Shown here: positions 35,222 to 43,666 of the stretch, piece by piece
How positions within the stretch are numbered: the first letter of the stretch is position 1
How the letters are laid out: each line of letters starts with the position of its first letter
NCBI RefSeq assembly: GCF_900129815.1
Contig: NZ_FQWX01000005.1
Span: forward strand, 47,392-111,391
Source of the DNA: Asaccharospora irregularis DSM 2635
GTDB lineage: Bacteria > Bacillota > Clostridia > Peptostreptococcales > Peptostreptococcaceae
Length of the DNA: 64,000 nucleotides
Direction: 5' to 3'
Position numbers and translations under genes: made by a program
The notes under the pieces: generated by a model
What the model saw: only the letters and a program-made list of their open reading frames with translations
What the model was told of the DNA's origin: nothing
The model's database searches: none

Positions 35222-36436
35222 CTACAATTTAGTGAATATAGAGAAAATAATATATAAAACTAGTATTATCATAAATAGACTAATACACCCCAGACCAAAT
35301 TTCCTATCCTCATCAAATGAATTTTTATTTTTTTTCACTTCTTTTTCCAATGGTTTAAACTTTTCTTCTATTTCATCTATTATCTCTGGGTTCAAATCAT
35401 ATATTTTGAAATATCTATTTTTTATTCTTTGTACACTACTATACACTTGTTGTGGTCTTTCTGAATCTAATTCTTTTTTTATTTTCTCATAACTTATGTT
35501 ATATTGTTCATCTGTCAAATCATCATCCATCAATAATCCAACCAGCTTATATACCCCTAGACATATCTTAACGTCTGTATCCATAGTTGTATACTCTTCT
35601 TGAAGCTTATTAATATCTTCCGCTCTTTTTAAAATATCTTCATATCTACTTTTTTTATAATTGAATAATTCGCTGTGGTACTTTTTTAATACCAGCATAG
35701 ACCTTAGCACTTGTTCTGAAGACTTTTCAATTAATATTTCGATTTCACGGTTTTTTTCGTTTATCAATCTTGTTAATTCATCTTGATTTTCATATTTATA
35801 GCTAAATACATAGTAATTTACTAAACTCTTAACCTGATCTAATATTCTAGAATCTTTCTCTAAGCTATTATACAAATCATGAATATTTAATCTATGCTCA
35901 GCCTTTCTATATAACTCATTTATTTGTCTGTTTTCTAATAATCTTTTTGATCTAGCAGCTATTAATACAGCCGCTTTATATAATTCCATTTTATAAGAGT
36001 CCCTAGCTATTTCATATAATTTATTAGCTAATTCTTTTTCGTCATCCTCATCAACTAAATTGTTTTCTATACGATCAATAACCTGATTAATAGCATCTAT
36101 CTCCCCTTGACTAATATATACTTTAATCAAGTTTTCACAATATATAGATTTCATATGTTTATTTTCTGTATAATTATCTATCCCGTTTTGTAAAAAAACT
36201 ATTGCCTTTTTATAATCTCCCGAATATAAATATAGATCTATTAAATATTCAATAACAGTCTCATCCTGTGGTTTCATTTCATTAGCACTTATAAGATATG
36301 GTTCTGCCTTTGTGTATTCTTCCTTATTCATGTATAAAGTTGCAATATACTTACAATACTCATATTGTCTAGGACACATATCTACTAATTCAGTAGCATA
36401 CTTAATAGCTTCATCAATTTTATTGTCATAATACAA
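35222..36436 (-). CDS. TPR-repeat, tail-anchored protein (3' part of a frameshifted J-TPR gene)
   Basis: 404 residues from the first start codon in this frame. TPR-like helical repeats cover about 1-130 (AIKYATELVDMCPRQYEYC, KAEPYLISANEMKPQDETV, KAIVFLQNGIDNYTE), followed by a long coiled region and one C-terminal membrane helix (CISLFMIILVLYIIFSIF), so the protein would face the cytoplasm. The frame stays open and coding-like upstream of this start (YLYKLSRALYYDNKIDEA) back to 36490, with no ribosome binding site. One extra base in the T-run 36490-36495 joins it in frame to the J-domain gene, so 35222-36993 was probably one gene of about 590 codons. Confidence 0.8.
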   Translation of the reverse strand: MYYDNKIDEAIKYATELVDMCPRQYEYCKYIATLYMNKEEYTKAEPYLISANEMKPQDETVIEYLIDLYLYSGDYKKAIVFLQNGIDNYTENKHMKSIYCENLIKVYISQGEIDAINQVIDRIENNLVDEDDEKELANKLYEIARDSYKMELYKAAVLIAARSKRLLENRQINELYRKAEHRLNIHDLYNSLEKDSRILDQVKSLVNYYVFSYKYENQDELTRLINEKNREIEILIEKSSEQVLRSMLVLKKYHSELFNYKKSRYEDILKRAEDINKLQEEYTTMDTDVKICLGVYKLVGLLMDDDLTDEQYNISYEKIKKELDSERPQQVYSSVQRIKNRYFKIYDLNPEIIDEIEEKFKPLEKEVKKNKNSFDEDRKFGLGCISLFMIILVLYIIFSIFTKL

Positions 36437-36483
36437 TGCTCGGCTCAGTTTGTATAAATATTCATGTAAGTTTGCATTTAAAA

Positions 36484-36993
36484 TCAGTATTTTTTACATT
36501 CTAATATAATAGTCTTATAATTATCTGATTTCCACGCCTTTGCTATTTTTAGTTTACATTCTCGTATTTCCTCACTAGATAGCAAATCTATGTTGTATTC
36601 TTCTCTTAACTCATCATTTATTAAGGTTTCATAGGCATTTTTTATTTTTTGAAACATTTTTGGATTTTTTTCTGGTGAATAAGCTCTTATCTTAGTGGCA
36701 TATGACTTTTTTATATCCGATTTTTCAGCGTTTACTTCCACACCTAAAATCTCGTATAACGTCTCTTTGTCTTCCTCCACTTCAACTACTTCTTCACTTT
36801 TTAATCTAATTCTCTCATCATACTCTTCTCTAGATCTACTATCTACTAATATTTCATAAGCCTTCTTTGTTTTTATGTATTCTTCTGAGTCATTTTCATA
36901 AACATGATTTCTAAGCTTCGATTCATAAATCCTCTTTATTTCTTCCTTGGTGACATCCTTTTCTACCCCTAATATTTCATATAAATTTTCCAT
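36484..36993 (-). CDS. Tandem J-like domain protein (5' part of a frameshifted J-TPR gene)
   Basis: 169 residues with two J-type domains: residues 1-62 (ENLYEILGVEKDVTKEEIKR, KAYEILVDSRSREEYDE) and 77-140 (ETLYEILGVEVNAEKSDIKK, NAYETLINDELREEYN). Neither keeps the HPD motif that stimulates Hsp70 (the second has YSPEKNP at that place), so the co-chaperone role may be altered. The end (YKTIILECKKY) runs into a stop in a homopolymer; see the TPR part. It is third in a GrpE-Hsp70-J operon. The start is ATG 36993 with GGAGGC upstream. Confidence 0.82.
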   Translation of the reverse strand: MENLYEILGVEKDVTKEEIKRIYESKLRNHVYENDSEEYIKTKKAYEILVDSRSREEYDERIRLKSEEVVEVEEDKETLYEILGVEVNAEKSDIKKSYATKIRAYSPEKNPKMFQKIKNAYETLINDELREEYNIDLLSSEEIRECKLKIAKAWKSDNYKTIILECKKY

Positions 36994-37148
36994 ATTCGTG
37001 CCTCCATAAAACTACTAATTTAAAATATTTTCATCTCCAAATTTTTAAAATATATTTTAAAAATAACCTATATTCAAATGATACGCTTAATTTGGTTTAC
37101 CTGAGCATTTTTGTTACAAAATAATGTATATCTATTGTTTTATATATT

Positions 37149-38915
37149 TTATATTCCTCTATAGTTAAAAAGTATGTCCGTTAATTTCTCCTCTAATTTA
37201 TCTACAAGGTCTTTATTTCCACTTATTATTGCTTGTTTTAAATTATCTAGTACAACTGTTATCTCACTGCATTTATCTTTATCTAACTTTTTCATTTTTC
37301 TCTCAGCTAATTCTATAGTTTTCTTAGCTAAATCCGCTAATTCATATTCTTTCCATTTTTCTAGTTCTTCTTTATTAACTACTATTTGACTATCAATTAA
37401 ATATTTCTCTACATTTCCACTACTTTGTTCTACTTTTAAATTGTGAATTATCTCTTTATGTACCTTTCCTACACTAGGTATGCTTACATAAACTTCTAGC
37501 ACACCATTTAAATTGTATTCAAATTCAACTTCAATCTTTTCTTCTCCTTTAAGCTTTGCCGGGATTCCATCTACCTTAAAACTCGCAATTTCTGTATTAT
37601 CGTAGACAAAAGGTGCATATCCTTCATAGACTTGTATATTTACAATAGTTTGCCAATCATAAGATGTGTAATACGTCTCTACTTTAGAACATGGAATACT
37701 GCTATCTACTGGTATTAAGCAATCAAATACATTTTCTATCTTTTTGCCCCCCTTTATTGATTGCACATTTATACCTATATTATAACTACATCTATCAGTT
37801 ACTATTAGACTCGTATCAGTGTTAATTTCTTCATTTTTTATTCCTGCCTGTACCGCTGCCCCCATAGCTACAGCTTCATCAGGATTTATTCCCTTATTTA
37901 TCTTACCTGGGAATAGTGATTCCACTAACTCATTTACCCCAAATATTCTAGTTGCTCCTCCAACTAGTATTACTTTATCTATATCTTCCTTAGTATAATT
38001 TGCCGCCTTAAGTGCTTCCTCTATAGTTTTTGCTGTGGAATCTATCAAGTGTTTAGTCAATTCATTAAATTTATCTCTTGTTAATTCTGATTGAAAGTTT
38101 ACCAAATCATCATTTACAAATGATATAAACGGGATAAATATTTCTGCAGAATTCTTAGTGGACAATTCTTTTTTTGCTTTTACTGCACATTCTTTAATAG
38201 TTGTTTTAGCCAGTAAAAGTTGTTCTCTATCAGTAATCTCATTATATAGATCTATTTTATTCTTTTTGTTTATTTCTTCTAATATAAATCGTTCTATTAC
38301 TCTATCAAAGTCTTTTCCACCTAATGTATTATTACCTCTACTTGATCTTACCTCTAGTACACCACTAAACATTTCAAGTACTGTTACATCAAATGTACCT
38401 CCACCTAAATCATAAACTAAAATTTTAGATTCTTCTTCTAAATTATCTATTCCATATGCCATAGCAGCTGCCGTTGGTTCATTTATTATCCTTTCAACCT
38501 TAAAACCTGCCATTTCACCAGCCTTTTTTGTAAGCTGCCTTTGATAACTATTGAAATTGGCAGGTACTGTTATAACAGCTTCTTTAACTTCTCTTTCTAA
38601 ATATCTTTCTGCTATGCCTTTTAGCTCCTTAAGTAATATAGCAGACAATTCATGTGGTAAAAAATCTTCATCTCCTACCTTTATTTTAACCCCACTTTTC
38701 CCTATTTCTCTCTTGAATTCTAATGCGACGTTTTCTGGTGTGGCTTTTAGTATGTTCTCAGCAGTGTGTCCTGTATATACTTTTCTGTCCTTTATTGCAA
38801 CTAATGATGGTATTATTTTGCTAATTTTACTTGATATCATTTCTGGTTTCCCATTTTTTATGTATGCTATCTCCGAAGTTGTTGTCCCTAAATCTATTCC
38901 TATAATACTGCTCAT
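37149..38915 (-). CDS. Hsp70 family chaperone, DnaK-like paralogue
   Basis: 588 residues, a little shorter than DnaK. The ATPase domain has GIDLGTTTSEIAYIKNGKP, VITVPANFNSYQRQLTKKAG, INEPTAAAMAYGI, VYDLGGGTFDVTVLEMFSG and ILVGGATRIFGVNELVESLF. The substrate-binding domain (about 370-510) is diverged, and the tail is a short helical lid without the acidic DnaK end. Its neighbours are a GrpE-like gene (13 bases upstream) and a J-like gene, not dnaJ or hrcA, so I take it as a specialised second Hsp70 system. Confidence 0.9.
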   Translation of the reverse strand: MSSIIGIDLGTTTSEIAYIKNGKPEMISSKISKIIPSLVAIKDRKVYTGHTAENILKATPENVALEFKREIGKSGVKIKVGDEDFLPHELSAILLKELKGIAERYLEREVKEAVITVPANFNSYQRQLTKKAGEMAGFKVERIINEPTAAAMAYGIDNLEEESKILVYDLGGGTFDVTVLEMFSGVLEVRSSRGNNTLGGKDFDRVIERFILEEINKKNKIDLYNEITDREQLLLAKTTIKECAVKAKKELSTKNSAEIFIPFISFVNDDLVNFQSELTRDKFNELTKHLIDSTAKTIEEALKAANYTKEDIDKVILVGGATRIFGVNELVESLFPGKINKGINPDEAVAMGAAVQAGIKNEEINTDTSLIVTDRCSYNIGINVQSIKGGKKIENVFDCLIPVDSSIPCSKVETYYTSYDWQTIVNIQVYEGYAPFVYDNTEIASFKVDGIPAKLKGEEKIEVEFEYNLNGVLEVYVSIPSVGKVHKEIIHNLKVEQSSGNVEKYLIDSQIVVNKEELEKWKEYELADLAKKTIELAERKMKKLDKDKCSEITVVLDNLKQAIISGNKDLVDKLEEKLTDILFNYRGI

Positions 38916-38928
38916 AATTATCCCACCT

Positions 38929-39354
38929 TTATTTAGCTATTATTACAGAAGCATATCTTAACACTTCTCCGTTTAATAAATATCCTTTCTGGATTACTTC
39001 AACAATTTCCTCTTTTTGCCTTCCAAAGCTTTCTATGACCTGAACACATTTATGTAGATATGGATTTAATAATTGACCCTTACACTGAATTTCCTCTATA
39101 CCAATTGAATTTAATTGGCTGCTGACTTGCTTATATGTAATCTCTAATATATTTTTTAAATTCTTATCTTTAACCTCTGTTGCATACCTATTTATAACGT
39201 CCAGCTGATCTACTATACTTAATATATTTTTAGATACCTTTATTATTTCCTCTTTTCTCTTTTTTTCTAATTCTTGTTGTTTTATATACAATTCATCACT
39301 TAGTTTATTGTATTTTTCTCTTAATTGTTCAATACCTTCGATTAAATCACTCAA
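38929..39354 (-). CDS. GrpE-like nucleotide exchange factor
   Basis: 141 residues: a long N-terminal coiled coil (REKYNKLSDELYIKQQELEK, 10-50) and a C-terminal part with GrpE features (NILSIVDQLDVINRYA; a short beta domain ending in VIQKGYLLNGEVLRYASVIIAK, which resembles the GrpE V..GY.....LRPA.V.V pattern). It would reset the adjacent Hsp70. It is the first gene of the operon. Confidence 0.85.
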   Translation of the reverse strand: MSDLIEGIEQLREKYNKLSDELYIKQQELEKKRKEEIIKVSKNILSIVDQLDVINRYATEVKDKNLKNILEITYKQVSSQLNSIGIEEIQCKGQLLNPYLHKCVQVIESFGRQKEEIVEVIQKGYLLNGEVLRYASVIIAK

Positions 39355-39565
39355 GCTATCACACCTTATTATTTATTTTATAACATTTTTTAACATTTTT
39401 TAATATTTTTCGCCTCAATTGATATGCTAAATTGTCAGATATGATAAATTGTGGAAAGTTTTATATTGTAGTTCTATTATACGCGAAAAGTTATATTGAC
39501 TTTAGCTTATATACATTCCAAATACTTGTTATTTACCTGATGAGTATAATAAAAAAAACAAAATA

Positions 39566-39605
39566 AAAACTACTCCTAGTATAATTCATACTTGAAGTAG
39601 TCTTT
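39566..39605 (-). terminator. Hairpin terminator behind the S4 remnant
   Basis: ACTACTCCTAGTAT and ATACTTGAAGTAGT pair with two mismatches. On the minus strand it is followed by TTTTATTTTG. It sits 5 bases after the stop of the rpsD remnant and was probably its terminator. Confidence 0.75.
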
Positions 39606-39609
39606 TAGA

Positions 39610-39717
39610 TTATTTTGAGTAGTATTCAACAACCAAAATATCATTTATTTCTATTGGAACTTCGTTTCTTTCAGGCTTTTTAGTAAGTACACCTGAAAAA
39701 TTTTCTATATTAAATCA
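39610..39717 (-). pseudogene. rpsD: C-terminal remnant of ribosomal protein S4
   Basis: The 34 codons before the stop at 39610 read [34 protein letters not shown]. This is the invariant end of S4 (B. subtilis S4 ends in ...PERSELPAEINEALIVEFYSR). A stop codon precedes it, there is no start, and it overlaps the 3' end of the ABC permease gene in another frame. So an rpsD copy was cut off, leaving its tail and terminator. Clostridia often carry extra S4 copies; an intact one must exist elsewhere. Confidence 0.85.
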
Positions 39718-40457
39718 TGTGCGTAATCCTTTATCGGAGCTTTAATAAGTAATCTAACTCCTATTAAAATAAATAAAAATATGAAAGTTAAAATTGTCAT
39801 TACCATCAATGGCTTATTATCTATAAATTTACCAATATTATATAAAACCCTATTTCCCCATACTTCTAATAATACAGGACTTTTTGTAGATGAATTTGCT
39901 ATATAAGCTCCTAAGGCTGATGGTATACCTGCAAAAAATATCACATTATATATAATTTTAAATCTATACCAAATTGCTCCGATCATAAACCCAAGAGAAA
40001 AAACAAATAAATTAGTTAAAGTTATATTGGCTAATCCCAAAATAAATTTAGAAGATTTTATGCTAATTGATGGTATCAATGCATTAGTTTGCACCAATTT
40101 GTCTGTGATTGATCCTATAAAAGCTTTGAAACCTGCATCTACAACAATACAAAACACTGCAATACCAACCGATAATATTATTCCCCAAAGTAGGGAAGCT
40201 TTAAGATAGCCTACTCTATCTGCCTTTATACTCATCGCATTAGAAAACAACGTTAGTGAATAAAAAAATCCTGAAAGAAAACATAATAAAATTCCCATAG
40301 AAGTCAATTGACTACTATATATTATAACTGGCTTATCAGAACCGATTGATGCCCATACGGATATACTTATATTTACAGAAATTATAGTTAATATAATTAA
40401 AAACATTCTAATATTAAAATCTCTTATAAATTTAAAATATGGTCTATAATTACTCAT
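39705..40457 (-). CDS. ABC-2 type membrane protein of a YtrA-type transporter
   Basis: 250 residues with six membrane helices ([56 protein letters not shown] and others). It has no ATPase motifs and is encoded directly behind an ABC ATPase with an 8-base overlap, so it is the permease of that exporter. The substrate is unknown. Its last codons lie over the rpsD remnant, suggesting the ABC operon was joined to the old S4 3' end by recombination. Confidence 0.82.
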   Translation of the reverse strand: MSNYRPYFKFIRDFNIRMFLIILTIISVNISISVWASIGSDKPVIIYSSQLTSMGILLCFLSGFFYSLTLFSNAMSIKADRVGYLKASLLWGIILSVGIAVFCIVVDAGFKAFIGSITDKLVQTNALIPSISIKSSKFILGLANITLTNLFVFSLGFMIGAIWYRFKIIYNVIFFAGIPSALGAYIANSSTKSPVLLEVWGNRVLYNIGKFIDNKPLMVMTILTFIFLFILIGVRLLIKAPIKDYAHDLI

Positions 40458-41344
40458 ATAAACATACCTCCTTTTTATTTATATTTACAAATAATTCTTC
40501 TAACTTCATATTTTCAATCTCTATATCTAAGCTTTCTATCAATCTCATATCATTTTCAGGTATATCCCCATAATAGTAGTACATAACTGTATTTCCAAAT
40601 GACTTAAGTGGATATTTATCTTTTAAAATTGAAAATTTGGATAAATCATCTTTATTTCCACTTATATAATAAGATTTTTCTTTTACTTTTTCTATATAAT
40701 CATCTACCTCAACTTTGCCATCTTTTATTATAACTACTTTTTCAAGTAATTCCTCTACATCTTTAATATGATGAGTAGCTATGATAACTGTTCTATTTTT
40801 TTTCATATAACTCTCTAATAATACATTATAAAATTCTTGTCTATTTACTGCATCTAGACCTATAGTAGGTTCATCAAATATTGTTATTGGTGCATTTGAA
40901 CAAATACCTATTATATTTGATACTGAAGTTTTCATTCCTCTTGATAGTTTTTTATATTTAAGTTTAGGATTAATTTCAAATAGTTTACAAAGCTTATCTT
41001 GTAGTTCATAATCATAATTACTAAAAAAGTAAGAATAAAATCTGAATACCTCCTTTACCTTACATTCTGTATGAAAGTCCTTTATAATATCTTTTTCTCT
41101 TACTACACACAAATTATCTAAAACAGAAATATCTTCTTTAGGCGATTTGCCAAATACCTTTATCTCACCACTTCTTGCTATTAGTTGATATGCTATCATG
41201 TTTATTAAAGTTGTTTTACCCGTTCCATTTTTACCTAATAATCCATAGATTTTATCTTTTTCAAAGTTTATTGAAACATCGTCACATATAATTTTATCTT
41301 TGAAACTTTGATTTAAATTTTTTTACCTCTATTGAATATTCCAT
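40450..41344 (-). pseudogene. ABC transporter ATPase with a homopolymer frameshift
   Basis: From ATG 41344 (RBS GGGGTGAT) the frame reads MEYSIEVKKFK and soon stops. One base fewer in the run of seven T at 41318-41324 restores a normal start (IEVKNLNQSFKDKIICDD), Walker A LLGKNGTGKTTLINMIAYQ, and the rest of the protein: a degenerate signature LSRGMKTSVSNI, Walker B ITIFDEPTIGLD, H-loop THHIKDVEELL. The intact gene would encode about 298 residues. As written, only an N-terminally truncated product from 41199, without Walker A, could be made. It is the middle gene of a GntR-ATPase-permease operon. Confidence 0.85.
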
Positions 41345-41348
41345 TGTA

Positions 41349-41714
41349 TCACCCCTTATAATTAGTTATCATCTCTATTAGATCTTCCTTGTTAATAGAA
41401 AGCTTCTTAGCTTCTTGAATCAATTCTCTTATGTATATTTTTTTAAAATTCTCTTTTCTAGAAATTATTATTGTTTCTTTTGCCCCTTTATTTACAAACA
41501 TACCAATCCCTCTTTTTTTATATAATATATTGTTGTCTACTAATATATTTATTCCCTTAAGAACTGTAGCAGGATTTATTTTATATAATTTTGATAATTC
41601 CGTGGTTGAAGGAATCTGTTCTTCTTCTTTTATTCCCTGAGATAGTATCTCATCCTCTATTGCCTTGGCTATTTGTATAAATATTGGTTCATTATCGTTT
41701 AATATTAACTTCAA
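41349..41714 (-). CDS. GntR family regulator, YtrA subfamily
   Basis: 121 residues: an N-terminal winged helix (PIFIQIAKAIEDEILSQGIK; TTELSKLYKINPATVLKGIN) and a short dimerisation tail, the YtrA layout. Such genes regulate the ABC operon that they head. It starts at ATG 41714 with GGAGGTGA upstream and ends 4 bases before the ATPase start. Confidence 0.92.
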   Translation of the reverse strand: MKLILNDNEPIFIQIAKAIEDEILSQGIKEEEQIPSTTELSKLYKINPATVLKGINILVDNNILYKKRGIGMFVNKGAKETIIISRKENFKKIYIRELIQEAKKLSINKEDLIEMITNYKG

Positions 41715-41840
41715 AGCTTCACCTCCTTATTGGTTAGTTACTTAACTAATTAACCATTTATCTATACTATATATATAAATAATTTTATTTGCAAGTAGAT
41801 TAAGTTAATTTTATATTTACATCACCTTTTTATTAAATAA

Positions 41841-41895
41841 AAAATCCGCTTCGCTCATGTCGCAACGACTTCGTCCTTTGCTCAAATTTTTTTTA
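41841..41895 (-). repeat. GC-rich structured intergenic element
   Basis: An isolated GC-rich island in AT-rich surroundings. It contains overlapping small palindromes, GTCGCAACGAC (41859-41869) and GACTTCGTC (41867-41875), flanked by ATCCGCTTCGCTC and TTTGCTC, with an A-run on one side and T8 on the other. It could be a terminator pair or a dispersed extragenic element; only one copy is in the window. Confidence 0.45.
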
Positions 41896-41911
41896 CTTGC
41901 AAGACCAGTAC

Positions 41912-41981
41912 ATTGAAGTATCTAAGTTGTATAAGTTATTGACAGTTTAAAATTAATTATAATTTCCTTATACGTAAAAAA
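41912..41981. repeat. Dispersed 70-bp repeat, copy 2
   Basis: 58 of 70 bases match 371-440 without gaps and in the same orientation. Like copy 1 it ends in an A-run that forms the tail of a leftward terminator. Confidence 0.55.
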
Positions 41982-42011
41982 ATCTTCCTCCCAAAATGAG
42001 AAGAAGATTTT
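41979..42011 (-). terminator. Terminator of the OsmC gene
   Basis: On the minus strand AAATCTTCTTCTC pairs with the GGAGGAAGATTT side and is followed by TTTTTACG, 25 bases after the stop. Confidence 0.8.
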
Positions 42012-42035
42012 AACATTTATATTTTTATTTTTCAT

Positions 42036-42536
42036 CTATTTTACAAAACTAATATTTAGTTTTGGTTTATGTTTAACACTTTCTAAAACTGGTGACTTTG
42101 ATAAAGCAATATTTGCTATTTTTCTTATTTCATCTTCAGAAGCTGATGATGCAACGTTTAAATTTATAACTATATTGAAGATTCCACCATAACCTTCTTC
42201 TAGTCCTAGAAATACAGCTGCATTCAAATCTGCTTCAACATCAACATCAACCTTTTTTAAACTTATACCGTTTTGACTTGCCATAACCTGAAAAGTAATC
42301 GCAAAACAACTTCCTAAAGCCCCTGTCAAATATTCAACTGGATTAGCCCCTTTATCAGTTCCTCCCAATATTTCTGGTTCATCAGTTAAAATAGGTGTAA
42401 AATTTCGAATTCCAATCTGATTTTCTACTCCACCCTTCCACTTTATATTGGCAGTCCATCTTTTCATCCCTAACTCAGGATTTTCTTTAATTGCACCAAC
42501 TGTTTGATTTAATTTTTCTAATGAAATATTGTTCAT
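42036..42536 (-). CDS. OsmC family protein
   Basis: 166 residues of the OsmC/YhfA fold. Key features are the loop LGGTDKGANPVEYLTGALGSC with the conserved Cys, and the C-terminal SPVLESVKHKPKLNISF. The family includes thiol peroxidases for organic hydroperoxides; only one conserved Cys is obvious, so it may belong to the YhfA-like branch. GGGAGG is 8 bases before ATG 42536; an in-frame ATG at 42551 overlaps that site and is less likely. Confidence 0.88.
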   Translation of the reverse strand: MNNISLEKLNQTVGAIKENPELGMKRWTANIKWKGGVENQIGIRNFTPILTDEPEILGGTDKGANPVEYLTGALGSCFAITFQVMASQNGISLKKVDVDVEADLNAAVFLGLEEGYGGIFNIVINLNVASSASEDEIRKIANIALSKSPVLESVKHKPKLNISFVK

Positions 42537-42634
42537 ATCTATACCTCCCATGGATTCAATTAATTTATATTTAAATATTACTTCAAATTTTTAATCGTGT
42601 ATGTAAGGAGGCTTACTATATCTCAATTTTATTT

Positions 42635-43297
42635 TTAATTTAATTTACCTAACTTAACCCAAATTCTATCTTTATCTTGACGTATAATGCCCGTTTGTAT
42701 TAGCTTATTAATTAGTAGTGTTACAGTTTCTCTAGTCGATCCAACCATTCCAGCTATATCTTGGTGTGTTAGAGAGCAAGATATAGGGCACCACCCATCT
42801 TCAATATCTTTATTAAACGCTAATTTATTAAATAAAAAAATAAGTCGCTCTTCAACTTTTCCATAAGCAATTTGTGCTAAAGTTTCAACTATCTCTTGGA
42901 ATTCACATGAAAAATAGCTAAGAAGATTTATTGCTAAAGTAGGTGTATCTTCAATTTTTTTCTTTATCTTTTCCTTTTTTATAGCAACAACAGTAACTTC
43001 AGTTAGTGCCTTGAAAACCATACTGCTCTCTTTTTGTGCAAAAATACCAAGTAGATTAATAAAATCCCCTGAAGATAGTAAACCAACAATGCATTCTTTT
43101 CCATCAACATGAATATGAAATACACTTACACTACCCTTTTTTATAAGATAAATCTTATCTTTAAACTTTCCTAATTCAGGGATGATATCGCCTTTCTTAA
43201 AGTTAAATTCTTCCTCGCAATTCATCCACTCATCAATACAATCTCTAGGAAATAATCCTTCAGTTTTAATAGGAAATAATTGATCATTATAAGACAT
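42635..43297 (-). CDS. Crp/Fnr family transcriptional regulator
   Basis: 220 residues: a cyclic-nucleotide-binding-like domain (GDIIPELGKFKDKIYLIKKG, LLSSGDFINLLGIFAQKESS) and a winged helix (LTHQDIAGMVGSTRETVTLL). The segment CPISCSLTHQ holds two Cys before the DNA-binding domain. The open frame begins at a GTG at 43327, but AAAGGTGA precedes ATG 43297. Its targets are unknown; OsmC lies downstream on the same strand. Confidence 0.88.
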   Translation of the reverse strand: MSYNDQLFPIKTEGLFPRDCIDEWMNCEEEFNFKKGDIIPELGKFKDKIYLIKKGSVSVFHIHVDGKECIVGLLSSGDFINLLGIFAQKESSMVFKALTEVTVVAIKKEKIKKKIEDTPTLAINLLSYFSCEFQEIVETLAQIAYGKVEERLIFLFNKLAFNKDIEDGWCPISCSLTHQDIAGMVGSTRETVTLLINKLIQTGIIRQDKDRIWVKLGKLN

Positions 43298-43666
43298 AAA
43301 AACGTCACCTTTCACTTTATAATTCACACCATCGATTAAAATTATTATAACAAACTTCTGTGTATTCTAACATTAAATAAGAAAAGAAAAACAAAATAGT
43401 ATATGCTACTTTAAATACCCACATTTTAACGATAAACTATTTGAAATAATATTATATAGCATTATTTTCTTGATGTATTATTTCTTACGTATAAAAAAGT
43501 TCTTAAGAGATAAAGATAAAGTCAAAGCTTAATTTTTATATAATTATTTTTTATAATAGAACCTATTTAGGTAATTTAATTGTAGACAATAAAAAAAAAT
43601 GATGATAATATATATAGGCATTAAATTAATGTGGGTGGGTGAGGGAAAAAATAAAGAGGAAGAAAG
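43298..43666. other. Intergenic region before the nucleobase permease
   Basis: 369 bases between divergent genes. It contains TTAATTGTAGACAATAAAA (43577-43595), a motif also found before the NUDIX gene (50133), and a G-rich tract GTGGGTGGGTGAGGG near 43631. No purine riboswitch fold was seen. Confidence 0.4.

Noticed and set aside
37149..38915. Housekeeping dnaK
   Set aside because: No hrcA or canonical dnaJ is adjacent, no CIRCE operator was seen, and the C-terminal lid and acidic tail are short, so I prefer a specialised paralogue.
43328..43666. Purine riboswitch before the nucleobase permease
   Set aside because: The three-way junction consensus (paired loops and the TATA...CTAC core) is not present.
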